A stretch of 64,000 nt of DNA, taken from the NCBI RefSeq assembly GCF_014647235.1, contig NZ_BMOU01000004.1, positions 379 through 64,378 of the forward strand, read 5' to 3'. The notes below the pieces were generated by a model, which made no database searches, was not told where the DNA came from, and saw nothing but the letters and a program-made list of their open reading frames with translations. Every line of letters begins with the position of its first letter. Position 1 is the first letter of the stretch. This document shows, in pieces, positions 35,901 through 47,212 of the stretch. The translations under genes were made by a program, and so were the position numbers. The DNA comes from Haloarcula pellucida (GTDB lineage: Archaea; Halobacteriota; Halobacteria; Halobacteriales; Haloarculaceae).

Positions 35901-35914
35901 CCGTCCATGGTCGG
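35901..35914. promoter_or_regulatory. CCGTCCATGGTCGG box upstream of P5C dehydrogenase
   Basis: One mismatch from palindromic. It ends 6 nt before the TATA-like CTATTGG (35921-35927), which is 26-32 nt before the ATG. This operator-TATA spacing is nearly the same as at livK. Confidence 0.65.
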
Positions 35915-35952
35915 ATGGGACTATTGGCACTCGCTCGGCGTAGTCAGATGCA

Positions 35953-37476
35953 ATGGGAGCGACATATCAACACTACATCGACGGCGAATGGACCGACGGC
36001 GAGGGCACAGAGACCTTCACGAGCGAGAATCCCGCGACTGGCGAGACGCTGGGCGAGTTCCGACGTGGAACGCCCGAGGACGTAGAACGGGCAGTCGAGG
36101 CCGCCGACGCGGCCTACGAGGAGTGGCGCGGACTCTCCCGTATCGACCGCGCAGAGTACCTCTGGGACGTCTACCACGAACTGAAGACGAACGTCGACGA
36201 GTACGGCGAGATCGTCACCCGCGAGTGCGGCAAGGAGATCAGCGAGGGGCGGGCCGACGTGGTCGAGGCCGCACACATGGTCGAGTGGGCCGCCGGCGAC
36301 GCCCGCCACCCGAGCGGCGACATCGTCCCCTCGGAGATTCCCGCGAAAGACGCCTACATGCGCCGCAAGCCCCGCGGCGTCGTCGGGTGTATCACCCCGT
36401 GGAACTTCCCCATCGCCATCCCGTACTGGCACATGGCCGTCGCGCTGGTCGAGGGCAACACCGTCGTGTTCAAGCCCGCCGAACAGACGCCGAAGTGTGC
36501 GACCGTCATCGCCCGCCTGTTCGCCGAGGCCGGCCTGCCCGACGGCGTGTTCAACATGGTACAGGGCTACGGCGACGCCGGCAACGCCATCGTCCAGTCC
36601 GACGACGTGGAGACGATCCTCTTTACGGGGTCGGCCGAAGTCGGGCACAAGATAGCCGATTCGGTCGGCGGCGTCTCCGGGAAACGTGCCGCCTGTGAGA
36701 TGGGTGGGAAGAACGCCGTCGTCATTACCGAACACGCGGACCTCGACATCGCCGTCCACTCGGCGGTGATGTCCTCGTTCAAGACGACCGGCCAGCGCTG
36801 TGTCTCTTCGGAGCGACTCATCGTCCACACGGACGTCTACGAGGAGTTCACGGAGCGGTTCGTCGACGTGGCGTCGAAAGTCGCCGTCGGCAACCCTCTC
36901 GAAGAAGACACGTTCATGGGGCCGCTCATCGAGGCCGAACATCGCGAGAAGGTCACGGAGTACAACGAACTCGCACGCGAGGAGGGCGTAAACGTCCTCG
37001 TCGACCGGACCGACCTCGACGCCGACGAGATTCCCGACGGCCACGAGGATGGCCACTGGGTCGGTCCGTTCGTCTACGAAGCGGACCCCGACGCCGACCT
37101 GCGCTGTACTCACGAGGAAGTGTTCGGCCCACACGTCGCCCTGTTGGAGTACGACGGCGACATCGAACGCGCCGTCGACATCCAGAACGACACGCCGTAC
37201 GGACTGGCCGGCGCTATCGTCTCGGAGGACTACCGCCAGATAAACTACTACCGCGACCACGCGGAACTCGGCCTCGCCTACGGGAACCTCCCCTGCATCG
37301 GCGCGGAGGTCCAACTCCCCTTCGGCGGCGTCAAGCGCTCCGGGAACGGCTACCCCTCGGCCCGCGAGATCATCGAGGCCGTCACCGACCGGACGGCGTG
37401 GACGCTCAACAACTCGAAGGACATCCAGATGGCGCAGGGCCTCTCTGCGGACATCATCACCAGCGACGATGAGTAA
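35953..37476 (+). CDS. L-glutamate gamma-semialdehyde (P5C) dehydrogenase, aldehyde dehydrogenase family
   Basis: The 507-residue enzyme oxidises glutamate semialdehyde/P5C to glutamate with NAD(P). It has the ALDH motifs CITPWNFPIAIPYWHMAVAL, VFKPAEQTPKC, ILFTGSAEVGHKIAD, the catalytic Glu in ACEMGGKNAVV and the catalytic Cys in TTGQRCVSSERLI. The fold is complete. Assignment to P5C rather than another aldehyde rests on its location with proline dehydrogenase and the shared operator. It is followed by a small zinc-ribbon gene overlapping by 8 nt. Confidence 0.88.
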   Translation: MGATYQHYIDGEWTDGEGTETFTSENPATGETLGEFRRGTPEDVERAVEAADAAYEEWRGLSRIDRAEYLWDVYHELKTNVDEYGEIVTRECGKEISEGRADVVEAAHMVEWAAGDARHPSGDIVPSEIPAKDAYMRRKPRGVVGCITPWNFPIAIPYWHMAVALVEGNTVVFKPAEQTPKCATVIARLFAEAGLPDGVFNMVQGYGDAGNAIVQSDDVETILFTGSAEVGHKIADSVGGVSGKRAACEMGGKNAVVITEHADLDIAVHSAVMSSFKTTGQRCVSSERLIVHTDVYEEFTERFVDVASKVAVGNPLEEDTFMGPLIEAEHREKVTEYNELAREEGVNVLVDRTDLDADEIPDGHEDGHWVGPFVYEADPDADLRCTHEEVFGPHVALLEYDGDIERAVDIQNDTPYGLAGAIVSEDYRQINYYRDHAELGLAYGNLPCIGAEVQLPFGGVKRSGNGYPSAREIIEAVTDRTAWTLNNSKDIQMAQGLSADIITSDDE

Positions 37477-37597
37477 GACGACGCCGACGAACGAACCGAG
37501 CGCAGTCTGCCCGTCCTGTGGCGGCACCCTCCACAGACAGGTGGGCGTGGTGACGTGTACCGACTGTGGCTGGGTCCCGCGACAGGGCTCGGACTGA
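37469..37597 (+). CDS. 42-residue zinc-ribbon protein overlapping P5C dehydrogenase
   Basis: The frame begins MSKTTPTNEPSAVCPSCGG and carries two CxxC knuckles, CPSCGG and CTDCGWVPRQG, 14 residues apart. This makes a rubredoxin-like zinc ribbon. ATG 37469 overlaps the end of the dehydrogenase gene by 8 nt, so translation is coupled. Role unknown; similar micro-zinc proteins are common in haloarchaea, and co-expression suggests a link to the catabolic operon. Confidence 0.65.
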   Translation: MSKTTPTNEPSAVCPSCGGTLHRQVGVVTCTDCGWVPRQGSD

Positions 37598-37633
37598 GGC
37601 CAGTCGGGCGACTCCGGCCGTCTTTGCGCCGGA

Positions 37634-38236
37634 TTACTCCGACGGCCGGAACACTCTGACAGTGTCGCGCTTCCGTTCGGACGACGTGGCTTCGACGAAC
37701 CCGCGGTCGGTGAACACGCGGTGCCAGTCCCGGTAATAGAGCGGGATGTCGTCGTCGACGTAGTTGACCTCGCCGTACTCGCCGCTCTCGTTCTCGACGG
37801 TCACTAGCAGGTCCCCCGCGATACGCGCGATGTCGTCGAACACCCACTCCACGTCGGGATGGATGTGCTGGAGCGTCTCGACGGAGTAGACGGCGTCGAA
37901 GGCGTCGTCCGCGACGTCCGTGGCGTACTCCTCGATGGCTTCGGCGTGGAACGACCCCGTCTCGGCCAGTTCGGGGTACGTCTCCGCGAGGACGTCCAGC
38001 GCCGCCGGGTTGACGTCGACACCGGTCAGGTCCGAAAAGCCCGCGTCGGCCAGCGCGGCGAGGTGGCGGCCCACGCCACACCCCACCTCCAGAACGCTCG
38101 CCTCTCGTCCGACTTCGGTTTCCAGAATCGACTGCACCAACTCGCTCGTCTCGTCCGGGCCGTAGTGGGCGTAATACGTCGGCGAGTACTCGCCGGACCG
38201 CTCTGCCCACTCGCTTCGGACGTCGTTAGAATCCAC
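37634..38236 (-). CDS. Class I SAM-dependent methyltransferase
   Basis: The 200-residue protein has the Rossmann methyltransferase core: VLEVGCGVGRHLAALADAG (about 39-57), DLTGVDVNPAALDVLAE, then DDAFDAVYSVETLQHIHPD as motif IV. The substrate is unknown; the YYRDWHRVFTDRGF C-terminal pattern resembles small-molecule methyltransferases. The start is GTG at 38236. It is convergent with the zinc-ribbon gene. Confidence 0.85.
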   Translation of the reverse strand: MDSNDVRSEWAERSGEYSPTYYAHYGPDETSELVQSILETEVGREASVLEVGCGVGRHLAALADAGFSDLTGVDVNPAALDVLAETYPELAETGSFHAEAIEEYATDVADDAFDAVYSVETLQHIHPDVEWVFDDIARIAGDLLVTVENESGEYGEVNYVDDDIPLYYRDWHRVFTDRGFVEATSSERKRDTVRVFRPSE

Positions 38237-38326
38237 GTTGGAACGGGGTGGCCTGCGCGTATAGGTCTACCGACACCTCGCCACGGAGGCTGGGGCCGTT
38301 CCCGCGGGCGGGCGACTCTCCGCCAC

Positions 38327-39049
38327 TCACAACTCGACGGTCGCGAGGTCCGACTCCAGTTCCGCGACGTGGTCGTTGTACGCCTCGACGAACCCGCGGA
38401 ACCGCGGGGCGTACTCTCTGATGTCGGCCGCCGACGGCGGTTCGTACTGAGAGAGGAGGTAGAGGCCGCCGGTGCCGCCCACCCGGAGGTACGACGCCCG
38501 TGCGCCCTCCCACTTTAGCTCCCAGCGGGTGCCGTCGACGCGGGTCGCGTACGTCCCGTAGTCGCCGCCCTCGTAGCGCTGGAGTTCGCCCGCGATGCGG
38601 TCACACACCTCGCGGATACGACCGAGGACGCGATCCCGTTCGCCGACGACGCCGTCGGTGGTCGCCACCTCGGGGAAGTCCGTCGAGACGTCGTCTAAGA
38701 CGCCGTCCAGCGAGTCGACGTAGTCGCCGAACCCCTCGACGAAGGCCTGATAGTCCAGCAACGCGTCGGCCAGTGCGTCCGGCTCCGGGGGTTGTTTCGT
38801 CGAGATGACGTACACCTCCGACCCGCGGACGGGGTCGTACCGGAGGTACTCCAAGTCGCCGCCCTCGTACTTGACCGTCCACTCGCCGCCGTCCGTCTCG
38901 ACGGTGGCCTGTCCGTAGTCGCCGCCCTGCAGTCGGGCTAACTGGTAGGCGATTTGGCCCGCGTGGTCCCGCACCGCAGCGACCAGTTCGTCACGTCGTT
39001 CGGCGACCGCCGTCGCGTCGGCGGGGTCGATCGGTGGCCAGTCTGTCAC
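38327..39049 (-). CDS. Unrecognised protein with an internal duplication
   Basis: The 240-residue protein consists of two related units of about 110 residues. The first has LARLQGGDYGQATVETDGGE then WTVKYEGGDLEYLRYD; the second has LQRYEGGDYGTYATRVDGTR then WELKWEGARASYLRV. Both share the GGDYG turn, a Trp-containing strand, a beta strand ending in Y/LISTKQPPE or LLSQYEPPS, and a terminal helix pair. No catalytic residues stand out. The GTG start at 39049 gives a natural N-terminus; upstream frame is uncoded. I do not recognise a family. Confidence 0.7.
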   Translation of the reverse strand: MTDWPPIDPADATAVAERRDELVAAVRDHAGQIAYQLARLQGGDYGQATVETDGGEWTVKYEGGDLEYLRYDPVRGSEVYVISTKQPPEPDALADALLDYQAFVEGFGDYVDSLDGVLDDVSTDFPEVATTDGVVGERDRVLGRIREVCDRIAGELQRYEGGDYGTYATRVDGTRWELKWEGARASYLRVGGTGGLYLLSQYEPPSAADIREYAPRFRGFVEAYNDHVAELESDLATVEL

Positions 39050-41678
<2,629 letters not shown>

Positions 41679-41791
41679 ACTGAGCTTCGAGCTTTTCGGG
41701 CCGGTGGCCGTCGCCGCTCCGACTTTCTTGAGACACCTTGCGTCGCTCACTACAGTTGAAGTGTGTAACAGAACCCCCCCACTTCCGTCTT

Positions 41792-42310
41792 TTAGCCCCA
41801 GCCACCTGTGCAATCGTAGCTCGCGCCCGCCCCATAGTGGAACATTGTAACTTCGAGAAAGGCTAAATCACCATCACAATTGGCGGTCACATACGAAACA
41901 ATCTCACTTTCCGACCGATAAATAACGACAATAACTGCGCTGTCTGCTGAGAACCCTTCAATTTCAGTTTGCTTCCCTTCACCCGGAGAAAGCGTGTAAC
42001 GGCTGTGGAGTCGAGATGAATTAGGAAATTCAACTGCAGTATAGTACCGGTCATCCCCTGGTTCCGATACGGCTAACCCAGGACTAATACGTCCAGTAGA
42101 ATCAAGTCCATCACTTCGTTGCACGCTGATATTTGCTGGGTATTCGACTACCGAGACTTCAAACGTGTAGCTCTGAGTTGTATTCACAGAGTTGTTAACA
42201 GCGATTGGAACAGAACTCCCCTGACCACTAATCGGTCCAGCAATACAGCCTGATAGGAGAATCAAGGTGCCAAGGTAAACTGATAAAAAAGCGGAGTCTC
42301 GTCCAGTCAT
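41792..42310 (-). CDS. Putative lipoprotein, unrecognised
   Basis: The 172-residue protein begins MTGRDSAFLSVYLGTLILLS followed by GC, a Sec-type lipobox at about 19-22. The mature part is Ser/Asn/Thr-rich with predicted beta strands and two conserved-looking cysteines near the C-terminus (NCDGD, YDCTG). It is likely a cell-surface protein. Codon use is clearly less GC-biased than katG next to it, suggesting foreign origin. It is one of three unrelated small envelope genes here. Confidence 0.65.
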   Translation of the reverse strand: MTGRDSAFLSVYLGTLILLSGCIAGPISGQGSSVPIAVNNSVNTTQSYTFEVSVVEYPANISVQRSDGLDSTGRISPGLAVSEPGDDRYYTAVEFPNSSRLHSRYTLSPGEGKQTEIEGFSADSAVIVVIYRSESEIVSYVTANCDGDLAFLEVTMFHYGAGASYDCTGGWG

Positions 42311-42441
42311 ATTTCAATATTCTATTTCAGCTGTTTTTATTCACAGGCACTTACCGAAGATATTCTTGCGATAATTGGGAAGTCTCACCCCCGCAATAAG
42401 CACATTCCTGAACGGTCGATACAGATGAAATAGTGGCTGTC

Positions 42442-42849
42442 TTACTCATATACACCAATAGAAATACTATCAGGGCGGACTTCGACACGAAAGTTTCGAC
42501 CGTATTCGATATGATATTCTCCGAGTGTCACCGACCCGGTATCACTCATACCGTTGCCCTCAACGCTCAGTTCGTATGTCCCCTGTTGGCGGATACCCGC
42601 TTCGACTACCGTGGCTTCGCCAGACTGGACTATCACTGTCTCTTGTACAATCACCGAAGAGTCTGCTGACACCGTGATACTGATTGATTGTTCTGTCGAG
42701 GTGTTATTGATAACTCTCACATCTACCGCTGTTTCCTGTTCGGTTGTCTCGGTTGGTGAAGCTGATTTTGCTCCGGGAACAGAACACCCTGCGAGGGCGA
42801 GCATCGCACTTGACAGACCGTAGATAGCCTCTCGACGAGAATGGTCCAT
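42442..42849 (-). CDS. Putative Tat lipoprotein, unrecognised
   Basis: The 135-residue protein begins MDHSRREAIYGLSSAMLALA followed by GC, a short Tat lipoprotein signal (RRE with the lipobox Cys at 22). The rest is a beta-rich domain with Thr/Ser/Val repeats such as SISITVSADSSVIVQETVIV, likely an immunoglobulin-like surface domain. I chose the ATG at 42849. Like its neighbours it has AT-richer codons. Confidence 0.65.
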   Translation of the reverse strand: MDHSRREAIYGLSSAMLALAGCSVPGAKSASPTETTEQETAVDVRVINNTSTEQSISITVSADSSVIVQETVIVQSGEATVVEAGIRQQGTYELSVEGNGMSDTGSVTLGEYHIEYGRNFRVEVRPDSISIGVYE

Positions 42850-43068
42850 TATGTTGGATTTGACAATAGATTGTAAGTGTTTTCTGTACCCTCGCTCTGT
42901 TCGCACACTCGGTTAAGCAGTCTTCTCGATTTGAATAGCTCGAAACCAACCACTCTTCTAAAAAATGGTATGGTCTCTCCCATAGTTACCTGATTACCTA
43001 GCTGTCTCCGTCGTTCCGCCGCCTCTGAGTGGGTTCAACTTCTACAATGGTTTACTCCACTCACGCCG

Positions 43069-43398
43069 CTATGCGTCGTCCGTCTCGTTGCGCTCCTGGG
43101 TCTCGTTGGAGTCTGGCGCGGTGTACGTCGAACCGTTCCGAAGGGGCATGCCGGGTTCACACTCGAAGCCACTTCCGGGGTCGTCACAGAATATCTGATC
43201 GTTCTGCGTGCCCGTCTCCGGGTGCGGCGTCTCTCGTTCTGTGGGGGGTGCTTCACTGGTCGACCCATTATCAGCGTTCGGGGTGGCGACATCTGGTTCA
43301 ACACCGGCTATCGAAAACCCGAATCCAATCACAGCAGCTACCAGAAGTAGCAACACCGCCAACGAAGTCAAACGAATCCAGTTGGATAGTTGAAACAT
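43069..43398 (-). CDS. Single-pass membrane protein, unrecognised
   Basis: The 109-residue protein has an N-terminal transmembrane helix (LAVLLLLVAAVIGFGFSIAG, about 13-32) and an extracellular tail rich in Pro, Thr, Ser, Asn and Glu. Two Cys (FCDDPGSGFECEPG) may form a disulfide. Possible N-glycosylation sequons (NGS, NET) occur. No family is recognised. Confidence 0.6.
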   Translation of the reverse strand: MFQLSNWIRLTSLAVLLLLVAAVIGFGFSIAGVEPDVATPNADNGSTSEAPPTERETPHPETGTQNDQIFCDDPGSGFECEPGMPLRNGSTYTAPDSNETQERNETDDA

Positions 43399-43623
43399 GG
43401 TGGATATCGACCATCGGTCGTAATAGGCTTTCTAGGCGATGACTCGACTTCCAGAACGATATTGGGAGTCAATACTTACTCCCGTTCTTCCGTCGGCTCT
43501 AGCTGAAGCCGTAACGGCATCGACTCGCGCGACGTCGCGTGTTCAACTCAGTCTGAACGGAGTGGTTGGAATCGGGCCAATCCGGCCGCTGTACGGTCTA
43601 TCCGACGCGTGATGTAACAAGAC

Positions 43624-43644
43624 GGGCGCTGAGGGATTTGAACC
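43624..43644 (+). repeat. att-like copy 1 of the tRNA-Arg 3' end
   Basis: Twenty-one bases identical to 51775-51795, the T-arm and acceptor end of the tRNA. An inverted half (GGTTCAAATCC at 43684-43694) follows, so the unit can form a loose hairpin. Confidence 0.75.
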
Positions 43645-43744
43645 GGAGTCAGACGTGCTCGCTTTGCTGCGCGCGACTGGCAGGGTTCAAATCCGTAGTG
43701 CCGGTTCACGTCACCGACTCGCTACGCTCGTCGGTTCGTTGTAC

Positions 43745-43765
43745 GGGCGCTGAGGGATTTGAACC
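43745..43765 (+). repeat. att-like copy 2 of the tRNA-Arg 3' end
   Basis: Second exact copy of the 21-base fragment, 121 nt after copy 1, with a more decayed inverted half at 43793-43808. Confidence 0.75.
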
Positions 43766-43845
43766 ACGGTCGGAGCAAGCTCCTCCCTGATGCAAATCCG
43801 CAGCGACCGCTCTTTGCTCGTCACGTCCGTTCCTCGCAAAATCAC

Positions 43846-43857
43846 GGGCGCTGAGGG
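43846..43857 (+). repeat. att-like copy 3, truncated
   Basis: Only GGGCGCTGAGGG is retained, 101 nt after copy 2; it diverges afterwards. Confidence 0.6.
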
Positions 43858-44015
43858 CGCTCGCTCGACTGGTGAACGAATTCCCTTGTTGGACGTGAGA
43901 CATCCGAATTCGAGGGATTGGATACTGGTATCTGTCAGCGCTCAGACTATCTCTCTGGCTCGTGCTGAATACACATCGCAAGTCTTGCGTGAGGCGGTCT
44001 GGATGTAGATAGTTC

Positions 44016-45572
44016 CTACACTTCAGTCTCTTCAACCGTTGATTCAATACAACTGTTAATCCACTGAATAGCAAGGTCACCATCTAGCCGCGTGTACCTA
44101 TCCATGTCTTCATCACCAAACGCATCACGATACACTTCCAAATTCTTCAAGTGATGCTCAACATCGTCATCATCGGGGAACACATCATTGAACTCCGACC
44201 AGTGGATGTTGATAATATCTGCGCAGTCAGCTAGCTCCACAAACTCTAATCGCTCCCGCGCATCGTATTCGTCAAACTCGCCATCCAACTGCTCTTTAAC
44301 AGATGACACAACACCACTCGGTAAGATCTCCCAGTATTCGTCTCCGTTACTCTCACGAAGCCGCTTGTGGATAATATCCCGTGCTAACTCTTCTGTGTCC
44401 TCTATCCGTTGCTCCGCACTCTTCTCTTCATACTCAAGTAGCGAAGTTTCTCCAACTAGCTCTTGTACTTTCTCCATAATCAAGGACGCACGCTGGTCTA
44501 AGAACAAGTCGTAGTCATCATCCCAGATCGCGGAGTCTGGTCCGTACGGAATGAAGTGAGAGTACATAATTTCCTCAAAATCATCACGGTCCTGCCAGTC
44601 CCGGAAGTAGTTGGATGGTGCTTTATCGCTAATCTGGTTGTTGACGGAGCGCGGGAGGAAGGTGATGTCAATCACGCTCTTTCGCTCAGATTTATTGTAA
44701 TCGTGGGACAGCAGGAAGCGGTTCGGGAAGATGTGATGTTTCTCCAGCTTGAAGTCGGCGTAATGATTCTCGTGGAGTTCAATCGCCGTCCCATCCTTCG
44801 GGTTCAGTGGCTCATTGTTAGCGAGAATACACAGGAACGCGTTCCGAACCGCTGAATTCGACCGCTTGATGTTCGCTTCCTTCAGCTTGTCCGGCGTAAT
44901 TGTAATCGGGAAATCAAGCGAAGGGTCCCGGCCCGCGATAATGTCGTCAATAATCTCTAAATCGTTCCCAATTGTTCCTTGGCGTCGCGTCGCCCAGTGG
45001 TCACTAAATACAACCCGCCAAAAGTAGCGATCAATTTGCTCTTGATGATCAGCAACGACAGTCTCGGACTCCGACTCGTGAATATAGTACCCGAGAATCG
45101 AGATGAGGGACTCGTACGGAAGGAATTCAACCCGCTGGATATTGTAACGGCGGCGAATATAGTCTACCGCGTGAAGGAACGCGTCCTTCAAATCCGTCCA
45201 GTTCGCTTCGACTTCATCAGGGTTCAGGTTCTTTTGCGCTTCAGTCGTACAGTTACCTTCCAGAATTAGTGAAATGGCTTGTGCGACCGTATCTCGTTCA
45301 ACATCTCCAAAACTCGATTCCTGTAATCGTTCGATAATATCGTTGTCAATCTCACCGGGAAGAAGATCTTCTACTGGAAGACTGGTGGCTCCGGCGGTTC
45401 CTCCGGAACGCCTGAAGAGCGAGTCTTGACCGAGGAATAGTACGAAGACTTCGAACCCATCGAATACACCAAGAAGATCATCAACCGAGTCACGTCCATC
45501 TCGGCTAGCAGATCGTAGACTGGTCGAATCGATACTGACAGGAGAACCAGAAATCGACTTGATGTACCTATA
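44016..45572 (-). pseudogene. 5'-truncated DUF262/DUF1524 (GmrSD-like) nuclease gene
   Basis: An open frame of 518 codons contains no ATG or GTG in its first 127 codons; the first plausible start is TTG at 45191. The middle has the DUF262-protein pattern LKDAFLHAVDYIRRRYNIQR and FLPYESLISILGYY. The HNH (DUF1524) motif LEKHHIFPNRFLL follows. The N-terminal DUF262 NTPase-like core with its DGQQR motif is missing. Intact members are GmrSD-type modification-dependent restriction or phage-defence proteins. This copy is probably inactive or makes an HNH-containing fragment. Confidence 0.65.
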
Positions 45573-45599
45573 TCAGTCGGCCAATCCGTGGACTCTCCT

Positions 45600-46190
45600 A
45601 TGCCTCAACCCGCCGTCACAGCAATAGGACTTGGACTGGATATTCTCGGAGCCAGTCTAATCGCCATACCAGACGCACGAACACTATTCTCACAACTCCC
45701 TGCCGGAGCACTCAAAGAAGCCCGCGACCGAATGGCCTTGATCGGAACTCGACAGGGGGACACTGGCTTCGAAGCACTACAAGCGATACTGAATGAAATC
45801 GATCCTGTCGCCGAGTTCGGTACAAATAATGGTGGCGAAGAATACGTGGAGATCGTCGTAAACTCGCTCAGCGGAACACAGTCAGAGGAGGCCTTCCAAC
45901 ACCCAGATTTCAGCTGGGGTAATCGGTACGTCGAAGCCAGATACCAGGAAAGCGGAGCCTCGGATGAAACCGACTTCTACGACGTTGAAGGTGTGTTCGA
46001 CGCAATATCCGCAAGGGAACGACCACAGACCGCCCAACTCCGACTTTACGGCTTGTTAATTCTTCTCTGCGGTTTCTCCTTCCAACTACTGGCGACCATT
46101 GAGGCCGACACCATTTTTTCCATCTCAGTTGCCTTCCTCACCCTTGTAGCAGGAATCCTGGTCTACATGTACCGAGACCGCCTGGAGTAG
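45600..46190 (+). CDS. Membrane protein, unrecognised
   Basis: The 196-residue protein begins MPQPAVTAIGLGLDILGASL, with one N-terminal hydrophobic helix. A soluble acidic middle follows, then two C-terminal helices (LYGLLILLCGFSFQLLATIE and FSISVAFLTLVAGILVYMY). I chose ATG 45600 over GTG 45588. It is the only rightward gene in the island and is divergent from the truncated DUF262 gene. Function unknown. Confidence 0.65.
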   Translation: MPQPAVTAIGLGLDILGASLIAIPDARTLFSQLPAGALKEARDRMALIGTRQGDTGFEALQAILNEIDPVAEFGTNNGGEEYVEIVVNSLSGTQSEEAFQHPDFSWGNRYVEARYQESGASDETDFYDVEGVFDAISARERPQTAQLRLYGLLILLCGFSFQLLATIEADTIFSISVAFLTLVAGILVYMYRDRLE

Positions 46191-46203
46191 CGAACCAGTA
46201 TTT

Positions 46204-46515
46204 TCAACGACCGCCGAGACCGCCACGGCCCGTACCCCCGGAGCCAGTGAACAGGTTGTAGAAGAAAAACCCAATCACTGCGAAAGCGACCAGGGTTCCA
46301 ATGCTTGAGGCGAGCTGGAACAATCCGTAGCTGATGGATAGAGACGCTCCGAGAAATTGGTAGGCCTCTGCGAAAGGCCCACTCATCCCCGCCGGTTTCA
46401 GGAGCCCGTAGATCCTCGCCACCATCAGGAACAGAATCCCAATAGCAAACGCCATGAACGGGCCGAGAACAATCGTCCTGAATGCATCCACGACATCGCC
46501 CTGGCTCGGGTTCAT
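46204..46515 (-). CDS. Small polytopic membrane protein, unrecognised
   Basis: The 103-residue protein has about three transmembrane helices (FMAFAIGILFLMVARIYGLL, then two within FLGASLSISYGLFQLASSIG to FFFYNLF). It ends in a Gly/Arg tail (GSGGTGRGGLGGR). Size and tail recall small membrane proteins of haloviruses, but I see no diagnostic match. It is the last gene of the leftward cluster. Confidence 0.6.
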   Translation of the reverse strand: MNPSQGDVVDAFRTIVLGPFMAFAIGILFLMVARIYGLLKPAGMSGPFAEAYQFLGASLSISYGLFQLASSIGTLVAFAVIGFFFYNLFTGSGGTGRGGLGGR

Positions 46516-46573
46516 TATACTGACCTTCTCCTTCTCATATCAAAAATCCTCTGCCAACCGTAAGAGTCGCGTA

Positions 46574-47212
46574 CTACCAATAATCTGAGATAGGATTGTC
46601 ACGCCTTAACTCGTCGATGAGCGAAATCTTGTGGGTGTACAGCCACCGAGCATCACCGGCTTTCTTATAGGAGGTGATGATCCGCTTGTCCTCTTCCGGT
46701 ATTGTATCCCGGCGTGGACGCTGGTGCGACTCCCAGATACCCTGCCTCTGCGCCCTTTGAATCCTGCCAGTGCTCCACCGGTTGCCTCGAATGTAGTCCT
46801 CGTCCGAAAAATGCCGGGACATCAGCTCAATCATCCGCTGCAACTTCTCACCTTGTCCGACCGGTCCGAAGACCTCTTGGAACGCGCTCAATCCCTGAAC
46901 CAGGTTGTATTTCCAGACTTCTCTCCGATCATCTACTTCGACCGTGTCAATCTCCGTATCCGGGTACTGAGGCTCAACCTTGAACGTAGCGGGGTCGAGC
47001 AGAACCAGGAGCTTGTCCGGTGTAATCGGGCAGAAAATCTGCTTGCCATCGAACTGAAATCCCTCACTGTTCTCATCGTCTTCTGGGAACTCATCCTGAT
47101 AGATGAATACTGGTACGTCGGAGGTAAAGAACGGTAGCTGGGTCTGATTCTCTACAATCTTCCAACCCAGATGCTGGAAACCAGTGTACCGCTCGTTACC
47201 ACCCTGATGCAT
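46574..47212 (-). CDS. DUF4238-like protein, C-terminal part
   Basis: The 212-residue product contains FFTSDVPVFIYQDE (about 27-40) and FCPITPDKLLVLLDP, matching the second half of DUF4238 proteins (unknown function, found in bacterial and viral accessory regions). Its ATG overlaps the stop of the upstream frame (TGATG). The first half of the family lies in that upstream frame. Together they equal one normal-length DUF4238 protein, so this may be a frameshifted gene or a genuine split pair. Confidence 0.65.
   Translation of the reverse strand: MHQGGNERYTGFQHLGWKIVENQTQLPFFTSDVPVFIYQDEFPEDDENSEGFQFDGKQIFCPITPDKLLVLLDPATFKVEPQYPDTEIDTVEVDDRREVWKYNLVQGLSAFQEVFGPVGQGEKLQRMIELMSRHFSDEDYIRGNRWSTGRIQRAQRQGIWESHQRPRRDTIPEEDKRIITSYKKAGDARWLYTHKISLIDELRRDNPISDYW

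Larger units (their letters stand above)
43399..44015. other. Island left boundary region
   Basis: No gene is called. It holds three copies of a tRNA-Arg 3'-end fragment and their decayed inverted halves (43624-43857), followed by about 150 bases of ordinary AT-richer sequence. Confidence 0.6.

Noticed and set aside
43624-43705. First att-like unit considered as a complete tRNA gene
   Set aside because: It has only the T-arm/acceptor part and an imperfect inverted copy; D and anticodon arms are missing.
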